The translations under genes were made by a program, and so were the position numbers. This document shows, one piece after another, positions 9,691 to 19,022 of a stretch of 64,000 nt of DNA (positions within the stretch are counted from its first letter, which is position 1; every line of letters starts with the position of its first letter). The notes beneath the pieces are model-generated. The model was not told the DNA's origin. It worked only from the letters and a program-made list of their open reading frames with translations, and searched no databases. The DNA comes from Candidatus Dactylopiibacterium carminicum (lineage in GTDB: Bacteria > Pseudomonadota > Gammaproteobacteria > Burkholderiales > Rhodocyclaceae): contig NZ_MDUX01000012.1 in assembly GCF_014736495.1 (NCBI RefSeq), forward strand, positions 1 to 64,000, in the 5' to 3' direction.

Positions 9691-11397
9691 ATGCTTGCCC
9701 GCCTCAACCGCCTGCGCCTGCTGTTGCTCGAACGCCTGCCTGCCGGCGATCTGCCGGCCACCTTGCTGGCGGCGGCACTGGTGGGCCTGCTCGGCGCACT
9801 GGCCACGGTGGCTTTCCGCGAACTACTGCATGGCCTGGGCATGCTCTGGTTTGGCCGTGCGGACGGGCTGGTGGCCACGGCGCGCGGGCTGGAATGGTGG
9901 CATCGGCTGTGGATTCCGGCGGCCGGGGGTGTGGCCGCCGGGCTGGTACTGCGCTGGGCGCAACGCTTCGACGCTCCGGGTGACAAACGCGACTACATGG
10001 AGGCGATCACGCTGGGTGACGGGCACATCGGCGCGCGTGCCTCGCTGGTGAGAGCGCTGTCCTCGGCGCTGTCGGTCGCTTCCGGCGCTTCCATCGGCCG
10101 AGAGGCGCCGATGGTGCAACTGGCTGCGCTCACCGGTTCGCTGATCGGCCGCTGGCGCCGCATGCCACGGCAACGGCTGCGCCTGCTGGTGGCCTGTGGT
10201 GCGGCGGCGGGTCTCAGTGCAGCCTATAACGCGCCGATCGCCGGGGCGCTGTTCGTCGCCGAAATCGTGCTCGGCTCCTTCGCCATCGAGGCACTGGGGC
10301 CGCTGATTGTTGCTTCGGTGGTGGCCAATCTCACCGTCCACCAGTTTCTCGGCTTCGCTCCGCTGTACAAGATGCCGGTCTTTGAACTGGTGCTTGGGCT
10401 CAACGCCCTGCCCTTCCTGGGCCTGGCTCTGGTGGCCGGCCTGTGTGCGCCGGTCTATCTGCAATTGCTGGCGCTGGCCAGACGGCCTTTCGCCCGGCTC
10501 GGCGGCCCCTTGTGGCTACGCCTGGGCGCGGGCGGCCTGATCGTCGGAATCGTCTCCACCGTCGAGCCCGGCGTCTGGGGCAATGGCTACAGCGTGGTGA
10601 ACGCCATCCTGCAAGGCGGCTGGCTATGGCCGGCATTGCTCGCCATCCTGGCCTTCAAGTTTGCGGCCACGGGGGCGGCCACCGGCTCTGGTGCCGTGGG
10701 TGGCGTGTTTACGCCCACGCTGTTCGTCGGCGCCGCGCTGGGGGGGCTGTTCGGCATCGGCATGGAACAACTGTGGCCCGGCGCCGTGCCGATGCCGGCC
10801 TGGGTGGCCGCCGGCATGGGCGCCTTTCTTGCCGCTGCGAGCCATGCGCCGTTGATGTCCGCGGTGATGATCTTCGAGATGACGGGCAACGCACAGATTA
10901 TCCTGCCGCTGCTGCTGGTCTGCGTATGCGCCTCGGCCCTGAAGCAACTGCTGCGCGCCGAATCGCTGTATTCGCATTCCCTGCCCGTCGCGGTGCCGGA
11001 GCCAGACGCCGCCAGCCTGTTGCGCGCGGCGCCACCGATGATCCCGGAGACCGCCACGCCCGCCGAGGCCGAGGCTGCCTTCCTCGCCAGCCGCTGGCAG
11101 CATCTTTATGTGCATGACCCCCGTGGCCGCTTCATCGGCGCCCTGTCGCTGCACGACTTCGGCCCCTTCCAGCGCGAGCACGGCGCCAGTGCCGTCGCCA
11201 TTCCGCCCGGGCTGTTGCGCCGCGACTATCCGCGCGTCAGCCTGGATGCCGGCCTCGGCGAGATCCTCGCCACCTTCGCCCAGCACAGCGGCGAACGCCT
11301 GCCGGTGCTGGACCTCGATGGCCGACTGCGCGGCTACGTTTCCAAGACCGATGTGATGCTGGCTCTGCAGGAACGGGCGCCGGGCGGACGGGGATAG
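9691..11397 (+). CDS. ClC-family chloride channel/transporter with C-terminal CBS domains
   Basis: About 568 residues with 10 or more membrane helices and the ClC selectivity-filter signatures: G-S-x-G-R-E-x-P appears as S-I-G-R-E-A-P-M-V-Q, and G-x-F-x-P as G-G-V-F-T-P-T-L-F-V-G. The C-terminal 150 residues hold two CBS-like regions (ending R-G-Y-V-S-K-T-D-V), which usually bind nucleotides and gate transport. It would move chloride across the inner membrane, possibly exchanging it for protons. I prefer the ATG at 9691: the earlier ATG at 9661 is embedded in a TACAAT that looks like a -10 box at 9657-9662. Confidence 0.88.
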   Translation: MLARLNRLRLLLLERLPAGDLPATLLAAALVGLLGALATVAFRELLHGLGMLWFGRADGLVATARGLEWWHRLWIPAAGGVAAGLVLRWAQRFDAPGDKRDYMEAITLGDGHIGARASLVRALSSALSVASGASIGREAPMVQLAALTGSLIGRWRRMPRQRLRLLVACGAAAGLSAAYNAPIAGALFVAEIVLGSFAIEALGPLIVASVVANLTVHQFLGFAPLYKMPVFELVLGLNALPFLGLALVAGLCAPVYLQLLALARRPFARLGGPLWLRLGAGGLIVGIVSTVEPGVWGNGYSVVNAILQGGWLWPALLAILAFKFAATGAATGSGAVGGVFTPTLFVGAALGGLFGIGMEQLWPGAVPMPAWVAAGMGAFLAAASHAPLMSAVMIFEMTGNAQIILPLLLVCVCASALKQLLRAESLYSHSLPVAVPEPDAASLLRAAPPMIPETATPAEAEAAFLASRWQHLYVHDPRGRFIGALSLHDFGPFQREHGASAVAIPPGLLRRDYPRVSLDAGLGEILATFAQHSGERLPVLDLDGRLRGYVSKTDVMLALQERAPGGRG

Positions 11398-11415
11398 GCG
11401 TGGCCCCCGGTCCCC

Positions 11416-13923
11416 TCACCCGGTGGCGTCGACATCTTCCTCACCCGCCTGATGGTCTGCCAGCCAGCGTGCGAACGCTTCGGCGGGCAACGGCGGCGAG
11501 TAATGAAAGCCCTGTGCCACGTCATACCCCTGGGCTTTCAGCATCTGCCGCTGGAACGCGTTTTCCACGCCTTCCGCGATAACCGTCAGGCGCAGGCTCT
11601 CGCCGATGCGGATGACGGCTTCACTCAGCGTGCGTGCGGTGTCGTCGTGTTCGAGGTCGGCGACGAAGCTCTGATCGAGCTTGATCTCGCTGACGGGCAA
11701 ACGGCGCAGATAGCTCAGGCTGGAGTAGCCGGTGCCGAAATCGTCCATGGAGAGCCGGAACCCCAGCGCGTGGATTTCATGGATCGTCTTGAACGTGGTG
11801 GGATTGGTATCCAGCAGCACGCTCTCGGTGATCTCCAGCGTCAGGTCGGCAGGTGCGAGCTGATAGCGGGCAAGCGTCTCGATGATCATGCGTGGCAGAT
11901 CGAGGTTGTGAAAGCTGGTGGGTGAGAGGTTCACGGAAACGGCCGGGATCTCCAGGCCTTGCGCGCGCCATTGCGAGAGCTGGCGGCAGGCTTCGTCGAG
12001 TGCCCAGCGCCCGAACTCGGAGATCAGCCCGCATTCCTCCGCCAGCGGAATGAAGTTGCGCGGCGAGATATCCCCCAGCTCGGCATGCTTCCAGCGCGCC
12101 AGGGCTTCGGCGCCGTAGATCTTTCCGTTCTTCAGATTGATCTGGGGCTGGTACTGGAGCTGCAGGCCGCGGCCGTCGCGTAGCGCTTCGCGCAGGGCGC
12201 TTTCCAGCCTGAGGCGTTCCTGCGCAAGCTTGTTCATCTCGTGGCTGAAAAAGCGGAAGCAGCCACGGCCGCTGGTCTTGGCCTCATACATGGCCATGTC
12301 GGCATGCTGGATCAGCGTTTCCATGTCACGCCCGTCGGCAGGGAACATGGCGATGCCGATGCTGGCCGTCGGCGCGATCAGCACGGCGACGAACTCATCG
12401 CCCGAGAGGCGCCCGACGACATCCGATGCCCGGAATTCCTGCTTGAAGCAATTGGCGATACTGCACAGCAGTTCGTCGCCGGCGTTGTGTCCGAGGGAGT
12501 CATTGACCTGCTTGAAACGGTCGAGGTCGATGAACAGCACGCTCAATGAACGCTTCTCGCGCTGGGCGATGGCGATCACCTGATCCGCCTTGGCCAGCAG
12601 CAGGCTGCGGTTTGGCAACCCGGTAAGGCTGTCATAGAAGGCCAAGTGGCGGATCCTGGCCCGCGCCTGCTCGCGCTCCATGGCGATCGCACACAGATGG
12701 CTGCAGGTATCCAGGAGCTTCTCGTGAAAGGAGGTCGGCTGCATCTTTTCCTTGAAATACAGCGCAAAGGTTCCCAGCACATGCCCCTCGGGCGCGCGGA
12801 TCGGTGACGACCAGCAGGCGCGATAGCCCAGCGGCAGGATCAATTGCTTGTAGTCTGCCCACAACGGGTCGCGCTCGATGTCGTCGCCCATGACCGGCTC
12901 GTTGCGATAGGCGGCAGTGCCGCAAGAGCCGGCGAAGGCACCGATCTCCAGCCCGTCCAGAGCCTCGCCATAGGATTTCGGCAGATGGGGCGCGGCCAAC
13001 GGATGCAGGTGCCCGGTCTCGTCTAGGCCAAGGATGGAAGTTGCAACATCAGTAGCGATCCGTTCGACTTCACGGCACACGAGGTCCAGCACATCGACCA
13101 GGGGCTGATCGTGCGCCATGGCCTCCAGCACCCGCTGCTGCAACACTTCGTGGAGCTTGGGGCGGGTGATGTCACTGATCAGGGAAACCGTCTGTTGCAG
13201 GCTTCCCCGGGAGTCCAGCACTGGCTGGGTGGCAATGCTGACCCAATAGCGCTGGTCATCCCGGCCGTGGACGATCTCCTCACGGTGTACGGTCTGGCCG
13301 CGCAGTAGTCCGGTGACCGCATCCTCGCCCCCTTCGGTGAAAAGATGGGCTCCGAGCAGGGCAACCGGCTCGCGGCCAATCACATCTTCCTGGCTCCAGC
13401 CGAACATCCGCGTGAAGCCGGCGTTCACATACACGATCCGCCACGCCTGATCGCACATGACGATGGAGGCATCCGCAGCATCCGTGGCCATTGCCAGACG
13501 CTGGTTGCGCTCGTGCAGGCCCGCTTCCAGTGCCGCGCGGATCGTGATGTCCGTCGCGATCTTGATCACGCCGACGATCTGCTGGTCCGGATTCCGGATG
13601 GCCGAGTAGGTTGCCTCCAGCCACCGGCTGCTGCCATCGGCGTGACGCCGCTCACAGAGATTGGAGAAGACCTGCCCGTGCAACAGCCGTTGCCAGAACA
13701 ATGGATAGGCTGCGCTGTAGACTTCGTGCGGCTGGCAGAAGAGGCGGTGGTGGCGCCCCAGCGCGGTTTCCTCCGAGTATCCCAATGCCTCCAGGAAATT
13801 CCGGTTGGCCCTGCGCAGGATGCCCTCGACATCGAACTCAGCGATCAGCATCGCCCGGTCCAGTGCGATCAATAGCGCCTGATCTGCGGCGGAAGCGGAT
13901 ACATCAAAGGAAAACGCTGCCAT
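11416..13923 (-). CDS. PAS-PAS-GAF-GGDEF-EAL cyclic-di-GMP signalling protein with a shortened GGDEF domain
   Basis: 835 residues, no membrane segment. Order: PAS (about 20-125), PAS (about 140-255), GAF (about 265-415), GGDEF (about 430-545), EAL (about 570-820). The EAL domain has the catalytic set for c-di-GMP hydrolysis: E-A-L-A-R-W, S-V-N-L-S, E-I-T-E-S, D-D-F-G-T-G, K-L-D and E-G-V-E-N. The GGDEF motif is S-G-D-E-F near residue 507, preceded by an R-A-S-D inhibitory-site motif. The stretch normally separating GGDEF from the A-S-I-G-I-A strand (about 40 residues) is reduced to eight codons, so cyclase activity is doubtful. It is most likely a sensor-regulated phosphodiesterase. GGAG lies ten bases before the ATG at 13923. 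Confidence 0.9.
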   Translation of the reverse strand: MAAFSFDVSASAADQALLIALDRAMLIAEFDVEGILRRANRNFLEALGYSEETALGRHHRLFCQPHEVYSAAYPLFWQRLLHGQVFSNLCERRHADGSSRWLEATYSAIRNPDQQIVGVIKIATDITIRAALEAGLHERNQRLAMATDAADASIVMCDQAWRIVYVNAGFTRMFGWSQEDVIGREPVALLGAHLFTEGGEDAVTGLLRGQTVHREEIVHGRDDQRYWVSIATQPVLDSRGSLQQTVSLISDITRPKLHEVLQQRVLEAMAHDQPLVDVLDLVCREVERIATDVATSILGLDETGHLHPLAAPHLPKSYGEALDGLEIGAFAGSCGTAAYRNEPVMGDDIERDPLWADYKQLILPLGYRACWSSPIRAPEGHVLGTFALYFKEKMQPTSFHEKLLDTCSHLCAIAMEREQARARIRHLAFYDSLTGLPNRSLLLAKADQVIAIAQREKRSLSVLFIDLDRFKQVNDSLGHNAGDELLCSIANCFKQEFRASDVVGRLSGDEFVAVLIAPTASIGIAMFPADGRDMETLIQHADMAMYEAKTSGRGCFRFFSHEMNKLAQERLRLESALREALRDGRGLQLQYQPQINLKNGKIYGAEALARWKHAELGDISPRNFIPLAEECGLISEFGRWALDEACRQLSQWRAQGLEIPAVSVNLSPTSFHNLDLPRMIIETLARYQLAPADLTLEITESVLLDTNPTTFKTIHEIHALGFRLSMDDFGTGYSSLSYLRRLPVSEIKLDQSFVADLEHDDTARTLSEAVIRIGESLRLTVIAEGVENAFQRQMLKAQGYDVAQGFHYSPPLPAEAFARWLADHQAGEEDVDATG

Positions 13924-14136
13924 AGGAAGAGAGCTCCACCTCGATCCGCACACGTGGCTGATGCCACGCTTTCAATCACGCAACATAGTCCACCCGAGCA
14001 TCCTCCGGCAGGCGTTTTTGGTGACTAGAACGCTGCTATGGACTTTCAGCCACGGCCGAAAGGGTAGGCCCCATGACGCCCGGCTGTGGCCGGGGCAACC
14101 GCCGCCGCCGGCCCCGCTGGCTATACTGCCGCACAC

Positions 14137-14622
14137 ATGACGATCACCCTCATCCCCTCACAGAAAGCCGACATCCCCTTCGTGCTGGATTGCGAAGCAC
14201 AGGCCGATGCCGCGCCCTTCATCTTCCCGTGGTCCGCCGATCAGCATCTGCAGGCGCTGCAGAACGCCGACTGCGTACATCGCATCGCGGTCGATGCCGC
14301 CGGCGTACGCCTGGGGTTCAGCATGCTGTTCGGTCGGAAATCAGAGCATCGCTCACTGGAGCTGCGCCGCATCGTGGTGGCGGACAAGCACCGAGGCACG
14401 GGAAGACGGATGCTGGCCCGCCTCCAGCAACTTGCCTTTCTGGAACTTGGCGCCCATCGCCTTTGGCTGGATGTGAAGCAGCAGAACACGCATGCACGGC
14501 AGCTCTATCGCAGCATGGGTTTCGTGGAGGAAGGCGTGCTGCGTGAATGCCTCACCGGTCCGGGCGACACACGCGAATCGCTGGTGCTGATGGCGATGCT
14601 GCGCCACGAATACGCGGGCTGA
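14137..14622 (+). CDS. GNAT-family N-acetyltransferase (RimJ/RimL-like)
   Basis: 161 residues. The acetyl-CoA binding motif A is visible as R-R-I-V-V-A-D-K-H-R-G-T-G-R-R-M-L, followed by the motif B helix (L-W-L-D-V-K-Q-Q-N-x-x-A-R-x-L-Y) and Y-R-S-M-G-F-V-E-E-G. These enzymes acetylate amines of small molecules or protein N-termini; the substrate is unknown. The start at 14137 lies 10 bases after a TATACT sequence that could be a -10 box, so the mRNA may be nearly leaderless. It is convergent with the downstream chemoreceptor gene. Confidence 0.82.
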   Translation: MTITLIPSQKADIPFVLDCEAQADAAPFIFPWSADQHLQALQNADCVHRIAVDAAGVRLGFSMLFGRKSEHRSLELRRIVVADKHRGTGRRMLARLQQLAFLELGAHRLWLDVKQQNTHARQLYRSMGFVEEGVLRECLTGPGDTRESLVLMAMLRHEYAG

Positions 14623-14644
14623 CGACGAACCGGGCCGCGACAGT

Positions 14645-16250
14645 TCAGACCTTGTAGGTTGCGATGATCTGTTCCATGTCACGCGCCAGGGTGTTGAGCT
14701 CCCCGGCTGTCCGCGCGCTGCTGCCGGCCGCGGCGCTGCTTTCCTCGGCCATCTGGGCGACCCGTTCGACGTGGCTGGCGATGTTGTTGCTGGCCATGCC
14801 CTGTTCGCGGATGGCATCGGCAATCTCTTCCACTCTCTGCAAGGTATCGAGGCTGCCGGTCTCGATCCGCTGGATCGCGCTGCTGGCCGAGCCGGCACGC
14901 TCCACGCCCGCGCGGACCATGGCGACCGCTTCCGCCATGCTGCGCGAGGCTTCCCTGGAGACTTCACGAATGGCCTCGACCATGCCGGTGATTTCGGTAG
15001 TGGAGCCCGCAGTGCGCTCCGCCAGCTTGCGCACCTCATCCGCGACCACCGCGAAACCCCGCCCCTGCTCGCCGGCACGGGCTGCTTCGATGGCCGCGTT
15101 GAGTGCCAGCAGGTTGGTCTGATCGGCCACGTCACGGATCACCGAAACGATGGAAGAGATGCTGTCTCCATGGGCCTCCAGTTCGCTGATGCGCCCGGAT
15201 ACATCGGCTACCGAACGCGCGATGGCATTGATATCTTCCACAGTCTCCGCGATGGTCCGCGCACCATCGCTGGCGAGTTGCCCGGACTGCTGGGAGAGCT
15301 GGCGTGCTTCGGCGGAACGGTCGCCGACATGATTGATGCTGACCGTCATTTCCTCGACGTTGGCTGCCATGCCGGCAGCCGCATCGCTTTGCTGCGCCGC
15401 AGCCCCGGCAACCTGCTCGGCGCTGGTGGCCATCTGCGCGGAGGCGCCGGCAAGCCGGGCGGTATGCTGGGCAATCCTGGCAAAGCTGCCGGAGAGCTTC
15501 TCCAGCAGACTGTTGAGCGCACCGGATACGGTAGCGATCTCGTCGCGCCCCAGCACCCTGGCACGCAGACGGAAATCCAGCTCGCGCTCGATGCGCGTCA
15601 TGGTGCGCTGGATGTCGCCGAGCGCACCTCGAATGCCCCGGATGATCGCAAAGCTGACCGCGCCGATGAGCAACAAGGAAAGCACGACGATACCGATGAC
15701 GGTGCCGAAGCTGCGCTCGGCCCCTGCAACGGCAGCATTGGCTTCCTGCGAAGACGTCGTGATATTCAGTGCAAGATGCTCGTCGAACACCTTCGCGAGC
15801 TCCGCGCGCTTGGCGCCCATCGGGCCGGAGAGATCGGTCGCCGCACTGCCGGACCGCAAAGCCGCCAGATATTGCGCAAGCATGCCCAGATATTCCTCCA
15901 GCAAAGCCTGCTCCTTCATGTACAGCTCGCGGCCGCGCGGCGTACGGATCATGCCGTCGTAGGCACCGAGGTTTTTGCGCAGACTCTGTGCGATATCCTC
16001 AAGCTCGCGCTCGATCTGGGCGCGGACCGCCGGATCGGTAGCCACCAGATGGCGGAAGAGGTTGATCGAGGCCTGCTGCAGATCCGAGCGCATCGAATGC
16101 ATCAGGTGCAGGCCGGGGATGGAGCGCTGGTCCAGCGTGCGCCAGGGCTTGCGCCTCCTGGCGGGAACTGTAGGCCCCCATGCCACCGACGACGAGGATG
16201 GCAAGAATGGCGGTGGACGCCAGAAGCAGGAGTTTCTGTGTGATGGACAT
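14645..16250 (-). CDS. methyl-accepting chemotaxis protein (apparent frameshift near 16140)
   Basis: The ATG at 16250, preceded by GGGAGGAAAA, starts a membrane anchor ([14 protein letters not shown]). After E-A-Q-A-L-A near 16140 the frame shifts and continues as [10 protein letters not shown] to the stop at 14645. Restored, the protein is about 534 residues: TM1, a four-helix-bundle type ligand region (about 35-190), TM2 ([13 protein letters not shown]), a HAMP domain, and the signalling hairpin with [16 protein letters not shown]. It has no C-terminal CheR-tethering pentapeptide. The break sits in the repetitive GGCGCACGC, consistent with a one-base insertion or two-base loss. The ligand is unknown. 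Confidence 0.8.
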
Positions 16251-16381
16251 TTTTCCTCCCCATGGAAGCGGTTGATGATTCAAATATCATTCTTGCCATA
16301 ATACGGCAGCAACGACTCCCCCGGCGCCGTCTTCGTCCGTCCTGCAGCGCCGCGCTACGGCTTGCAGCGCGCGGTCCGACG

Positions 16382-16418
16382 AAAAAAAGGCTCCGCATCC
16401 CTCACGGGACGCGGAGCC
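16382..16418 (-). terminator. rho-independent terminator for the TonB receptor gene
   Basis: On the minus strand a GGCTCCGC-GTCCC stem, with one mismatch, folds back around GTGA and is followed by seven T's. It lies about 50 bases after the receptor stop codon. Confidence 0.88.
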
Positions 16419-16466
16419 TGCCGCAAGCGAAGCTTCAGATGAAAAGGCGGGGCCCTGGCCTCTGGC

Positions 16467-18905
16467 TCAGAAATCCACCGTCGCCGAGAGCTTGAAGGTG
16501 CGCGGAGCCCCCAGCGTGGCGTAGCCATCGCCAAAGCGGCCGGACCAGTAATGCGCGTCGGTCACGTTCTCCACGTTGGCGCGGAACACCGTCGGCCGGC
16601 CTGCGATGCGGGTGCTGTAGCGAGCGCCAAAATCCCAGCGATTCCAGGCGGGGATTTCAAGCTTGTTGGCTTCATCCAGGTACTGCGCACCGGTATGGGT
16701 GAGGCGGGTGTTCAGTGTCAGACCGGCCACCCAGGGGGTATCCCATTCGGTGCCGAGATTGGCCGTCCAGACCGGCACACCGGGCACGTCCTTGCCTTCG
16801 TTGGTCGCCGTCGAGGCATGTTCCTGCCGGGCCTTGGTATAGGCGGCGCCGCCGAGCACCCGAAGGCTGGGCGTGATCTGGCCGAAGACGTTCCACTCCA
16901 CGCCCTGATTGCGCTGATCGCCATCCAGTACCAGCGTCGACTTGCCTCCGCTGCTGCTGGCCACCGACACCGTGAACGGCTTCTTGATACGGAACAGACT
17001 GAGGGTATTGGTGAAGCTGCCGTACTCCCACTTGACCCCCACTTCGGCCTGCTTGGTCTTGTATGGCGCCAGCACCTCGCCCTCATTGGCGTAGGTGGAG
17101 CCGACCGTAACCCCCGGGCTCAGCCCTTCGATGTAATTCCCGTAAAAGGCAAGAGAGGGGCCCCAGGGTTTGACGACGATGCCTGCCAGCGGCGTGATGG
17201 CCTTCTTGTCATAGGCAGGGGAAGACATCTTCTGCTGCACACGCTGATGTCGCGCACCCAGCGTGACCAGCAGGCGATCCTGCAACATGGCCAGCGTATC
17301 CACGGCCGCCAGGCTGCTGAAGGAGTTGTCGGCCGAGCGGTTCGCCGTACCGTAGGGCCCGGCCAGTTGCGGCGTGATCGGATCGTAGATATTAGTGGTG
17401 TAGCTGCTGCTGGTGACAGCGGACGCCAGGCCGCTGCGCGTCTTGAGCAGCAAAGTGCTGAGCGTAAGCTTGTGCGCGACCTCGCCGGTGACGAAGCTGC
17501 CACGCACGCCCGTTTCGGCCGAGATGCTCTCGGTGAAGCCCTTCTGGTGATAGGTCTGGCCGCGCGCATCGCCAGCGTCGTTGAGTACCACCACGCGCGT
17601 GCCATTGAGGTAACCCTTGTAGTCGTAGCTGGCCGTGCCGGCAGCGGCGTATGCCGTCCACTGATCAGTCAGATCGATCTCGCCACGCGTGCTCACACCG
17701 TTGGTTTCCTGAGTCGCGTAAGTGCCGCGCAAGGCATTCTTGGTTGGATCGGGCGCATCGAGCACATGGCCGAGCGTGCCGAACCCAACCATCAGCGGGC
17801 TGCCATCGGTCTGCTTCTGGCGCGAGGTGTAGGCATCCAGTTCGGCACGCCAGCGCTCCCCCCGCCAATCCAGGCCGAGGGAGAAGAAATGCTCGCGCTT
17901 GGTCTGATCCTCCAGCGTGGTATTGCCATCGCTGACGGAAGCATTCATGCGGACACCAAAGCGCTGCTCCTCGCCGAGGCGGCGGCCGACGTCCAGCGCC
18001 AGACCGAGGCGGGAATCGGAGAGGTAGCTGGTGGTCACGCGGGTGATCGGCGTATCACCGGCACGCTTGGGCACCAGATTGATCACACCACCGACCGAAC
18101 CACTGGGCGAGATACCCGAGAGCATGGCGGCCGGGCCCTTGAACACCTCGACCCGTTCCAGGAATCCGGTGGGGACGTGCGCCCCCGGCAGCATTCCATA
18201 CATGCCGTTGAAGGCAAGTTCCGTGGAGTTCACGTCAAAACCGCGGATGGTGAAGTTCTCGGCGTTGTGCCCATCGCTGGTGGTGAAACGCACGGAAGGA
18301 TCGTTGCTCAGCACTTCGGCCACCGTGCCGCTCTGCTGATCGACGATGGTCTGTTCGGTGTAGGCCGTAACATTGAACGGCGCATCCATCACGTCAACGT
18401 TGCCCAGCGTGCCCAGACGCGCACCGCGCGCCACCTGGCCACCGGCATAGGCCGCAGGCAGCTCGCTGGCGCGTTCGACGCCGGCCGTCACCACCACCTT
18501 GCCCAGTTGCGTCTCACCGCCCACGGGTGCCGCACGTTTGCGCAGCGAATACACGCCACCGCCCACGGCATCCAGTTCCAGGCCGCTGTCGGCAAGCAGG
18601 CGTGTGAAGCCTTCATCGACGGAGAATTCGCCCTGCAAGCCTCTGCTCTGGCGCCCCGCCACCAGGGCCGGATCGAAGGAGAGCCTGACACCGGCCCTGG
18701 CAGCGAAGGTAGCCAGCACGTCGCCCAGGGCGCCGCCAGCAATATTGAAAGGCCGGCGTGCCGCCGTACTCTGCTCGGCAGCCTGCGCGCTGCCCGGCGG
18801 GAGCATGCCGGCGGCAATACCCGCAAGCATCAGGTGGATGGAAAGCGCGATGGCACGGGGCCGCCCGATGCGGCTGCGGGCGGAGTGCGCGGGTTGCGGG
18901 GTCAT
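16467..18905 (-). CDS. TonB-dependent siderophore receptor with N-terminal STN signalling domain
   Basis: 812 residues. Signal peptide, then an STN domain (about 50-100; F-N-I-A-G-G-A-L-G-D-V-L) of the kind that contacts a FecR protein, then a plug with L-G-K-V-V-V-T-A and V-F-K-G-P-A-A-M-L-S-G, and a 22-strand barrel ending in the expected aromatic residue (final F). It resembles FpvA/FoxA/FhuE-type receptors for hydroxamate or mixed siderophores. FecR and FecI homologues lie immediately upstream on the same strand, so binding of the ferric siderophore probably signals across the envelope to induce this gene. The particular siderophore cannot be determined. A terminator follows. Confidence 0.92.
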   Translation of the reverse strand: MTPQPAHSARSRIGRPRAIALSIHLMLAGIAAGMLPPGSAQAAEQSTAARRPFNIAGGALGDVLATFAARAGVRLSFDPALVAGRQSRGLQGEFSVDEGFTRLLADSGLELDAVGGGVYSLRKRAAPVGGETQLGKVVVTAGVERASELPAAYAGGQVARGARLGTLGNVDVMDAPFNVTAYTEQTIVDQQSGTVAEVLSNDPSVRFTTSDGHNAENFTIRGFDVNSTELAFNGMYGMLPGAHVPTGFLERVEVFKGPAAMLSGISPSGSVGGVINLVPKRAGDTPITRVTTSYLSDSRLGLALDVGRRLGEEQRFGVRMNASVSDGNTTLEDQTKREHFFSLGLDWRGERWRAELDAYTSRQKQTDGSPLMVGFGTLGHVLDAPDPTKNALRGTYATQETNGVSTRGEIDLTDQWTAYAAAGTASYDYKGYLNGTRVVVLNDAGDARGQTYHQKGFTESISAETGVRGSFVTGEVAHKLTLSTLLLKTRSGLASAVTSSSYTTNIYDPITPQLAGPYGTANRSADNSFSSLAAVDTLAMLQDRLLVTLGARHQRVQQKMSSPAYDKKAITPLAGIVVKPWGPSLAFYGNYIEGLSPGVTVGSTYANEGEVLAPYKTKQAEVGVKWEYGSFTNTLSLFRIKKPFTVSVASSSGGKSTLVLDGDQRNQGVEWNVFGQITPSLRVLGGAAYTKARQEHASTATNEGKDVPGVPVWTANLGTEWDTPWVAGLTLNTRLTHTGAQYLDEANKLEIPAWNRWDFGARYSTRIAGRPTVFRANVENVTDAHYWSGRFGDGYATLGAPRTFKLSATVDF

Positions 18906-19022
18906 GCGGTATTCCTTTCTGCAAGCGTTGGACGATCAGCGCGGAGGCACGCTGTCATCCGGTACACCGCACGACCCGGAAAAAGGTATCAGCCTCCTTG
19001 CAAAATCCTTGGCGCGCGAGCC

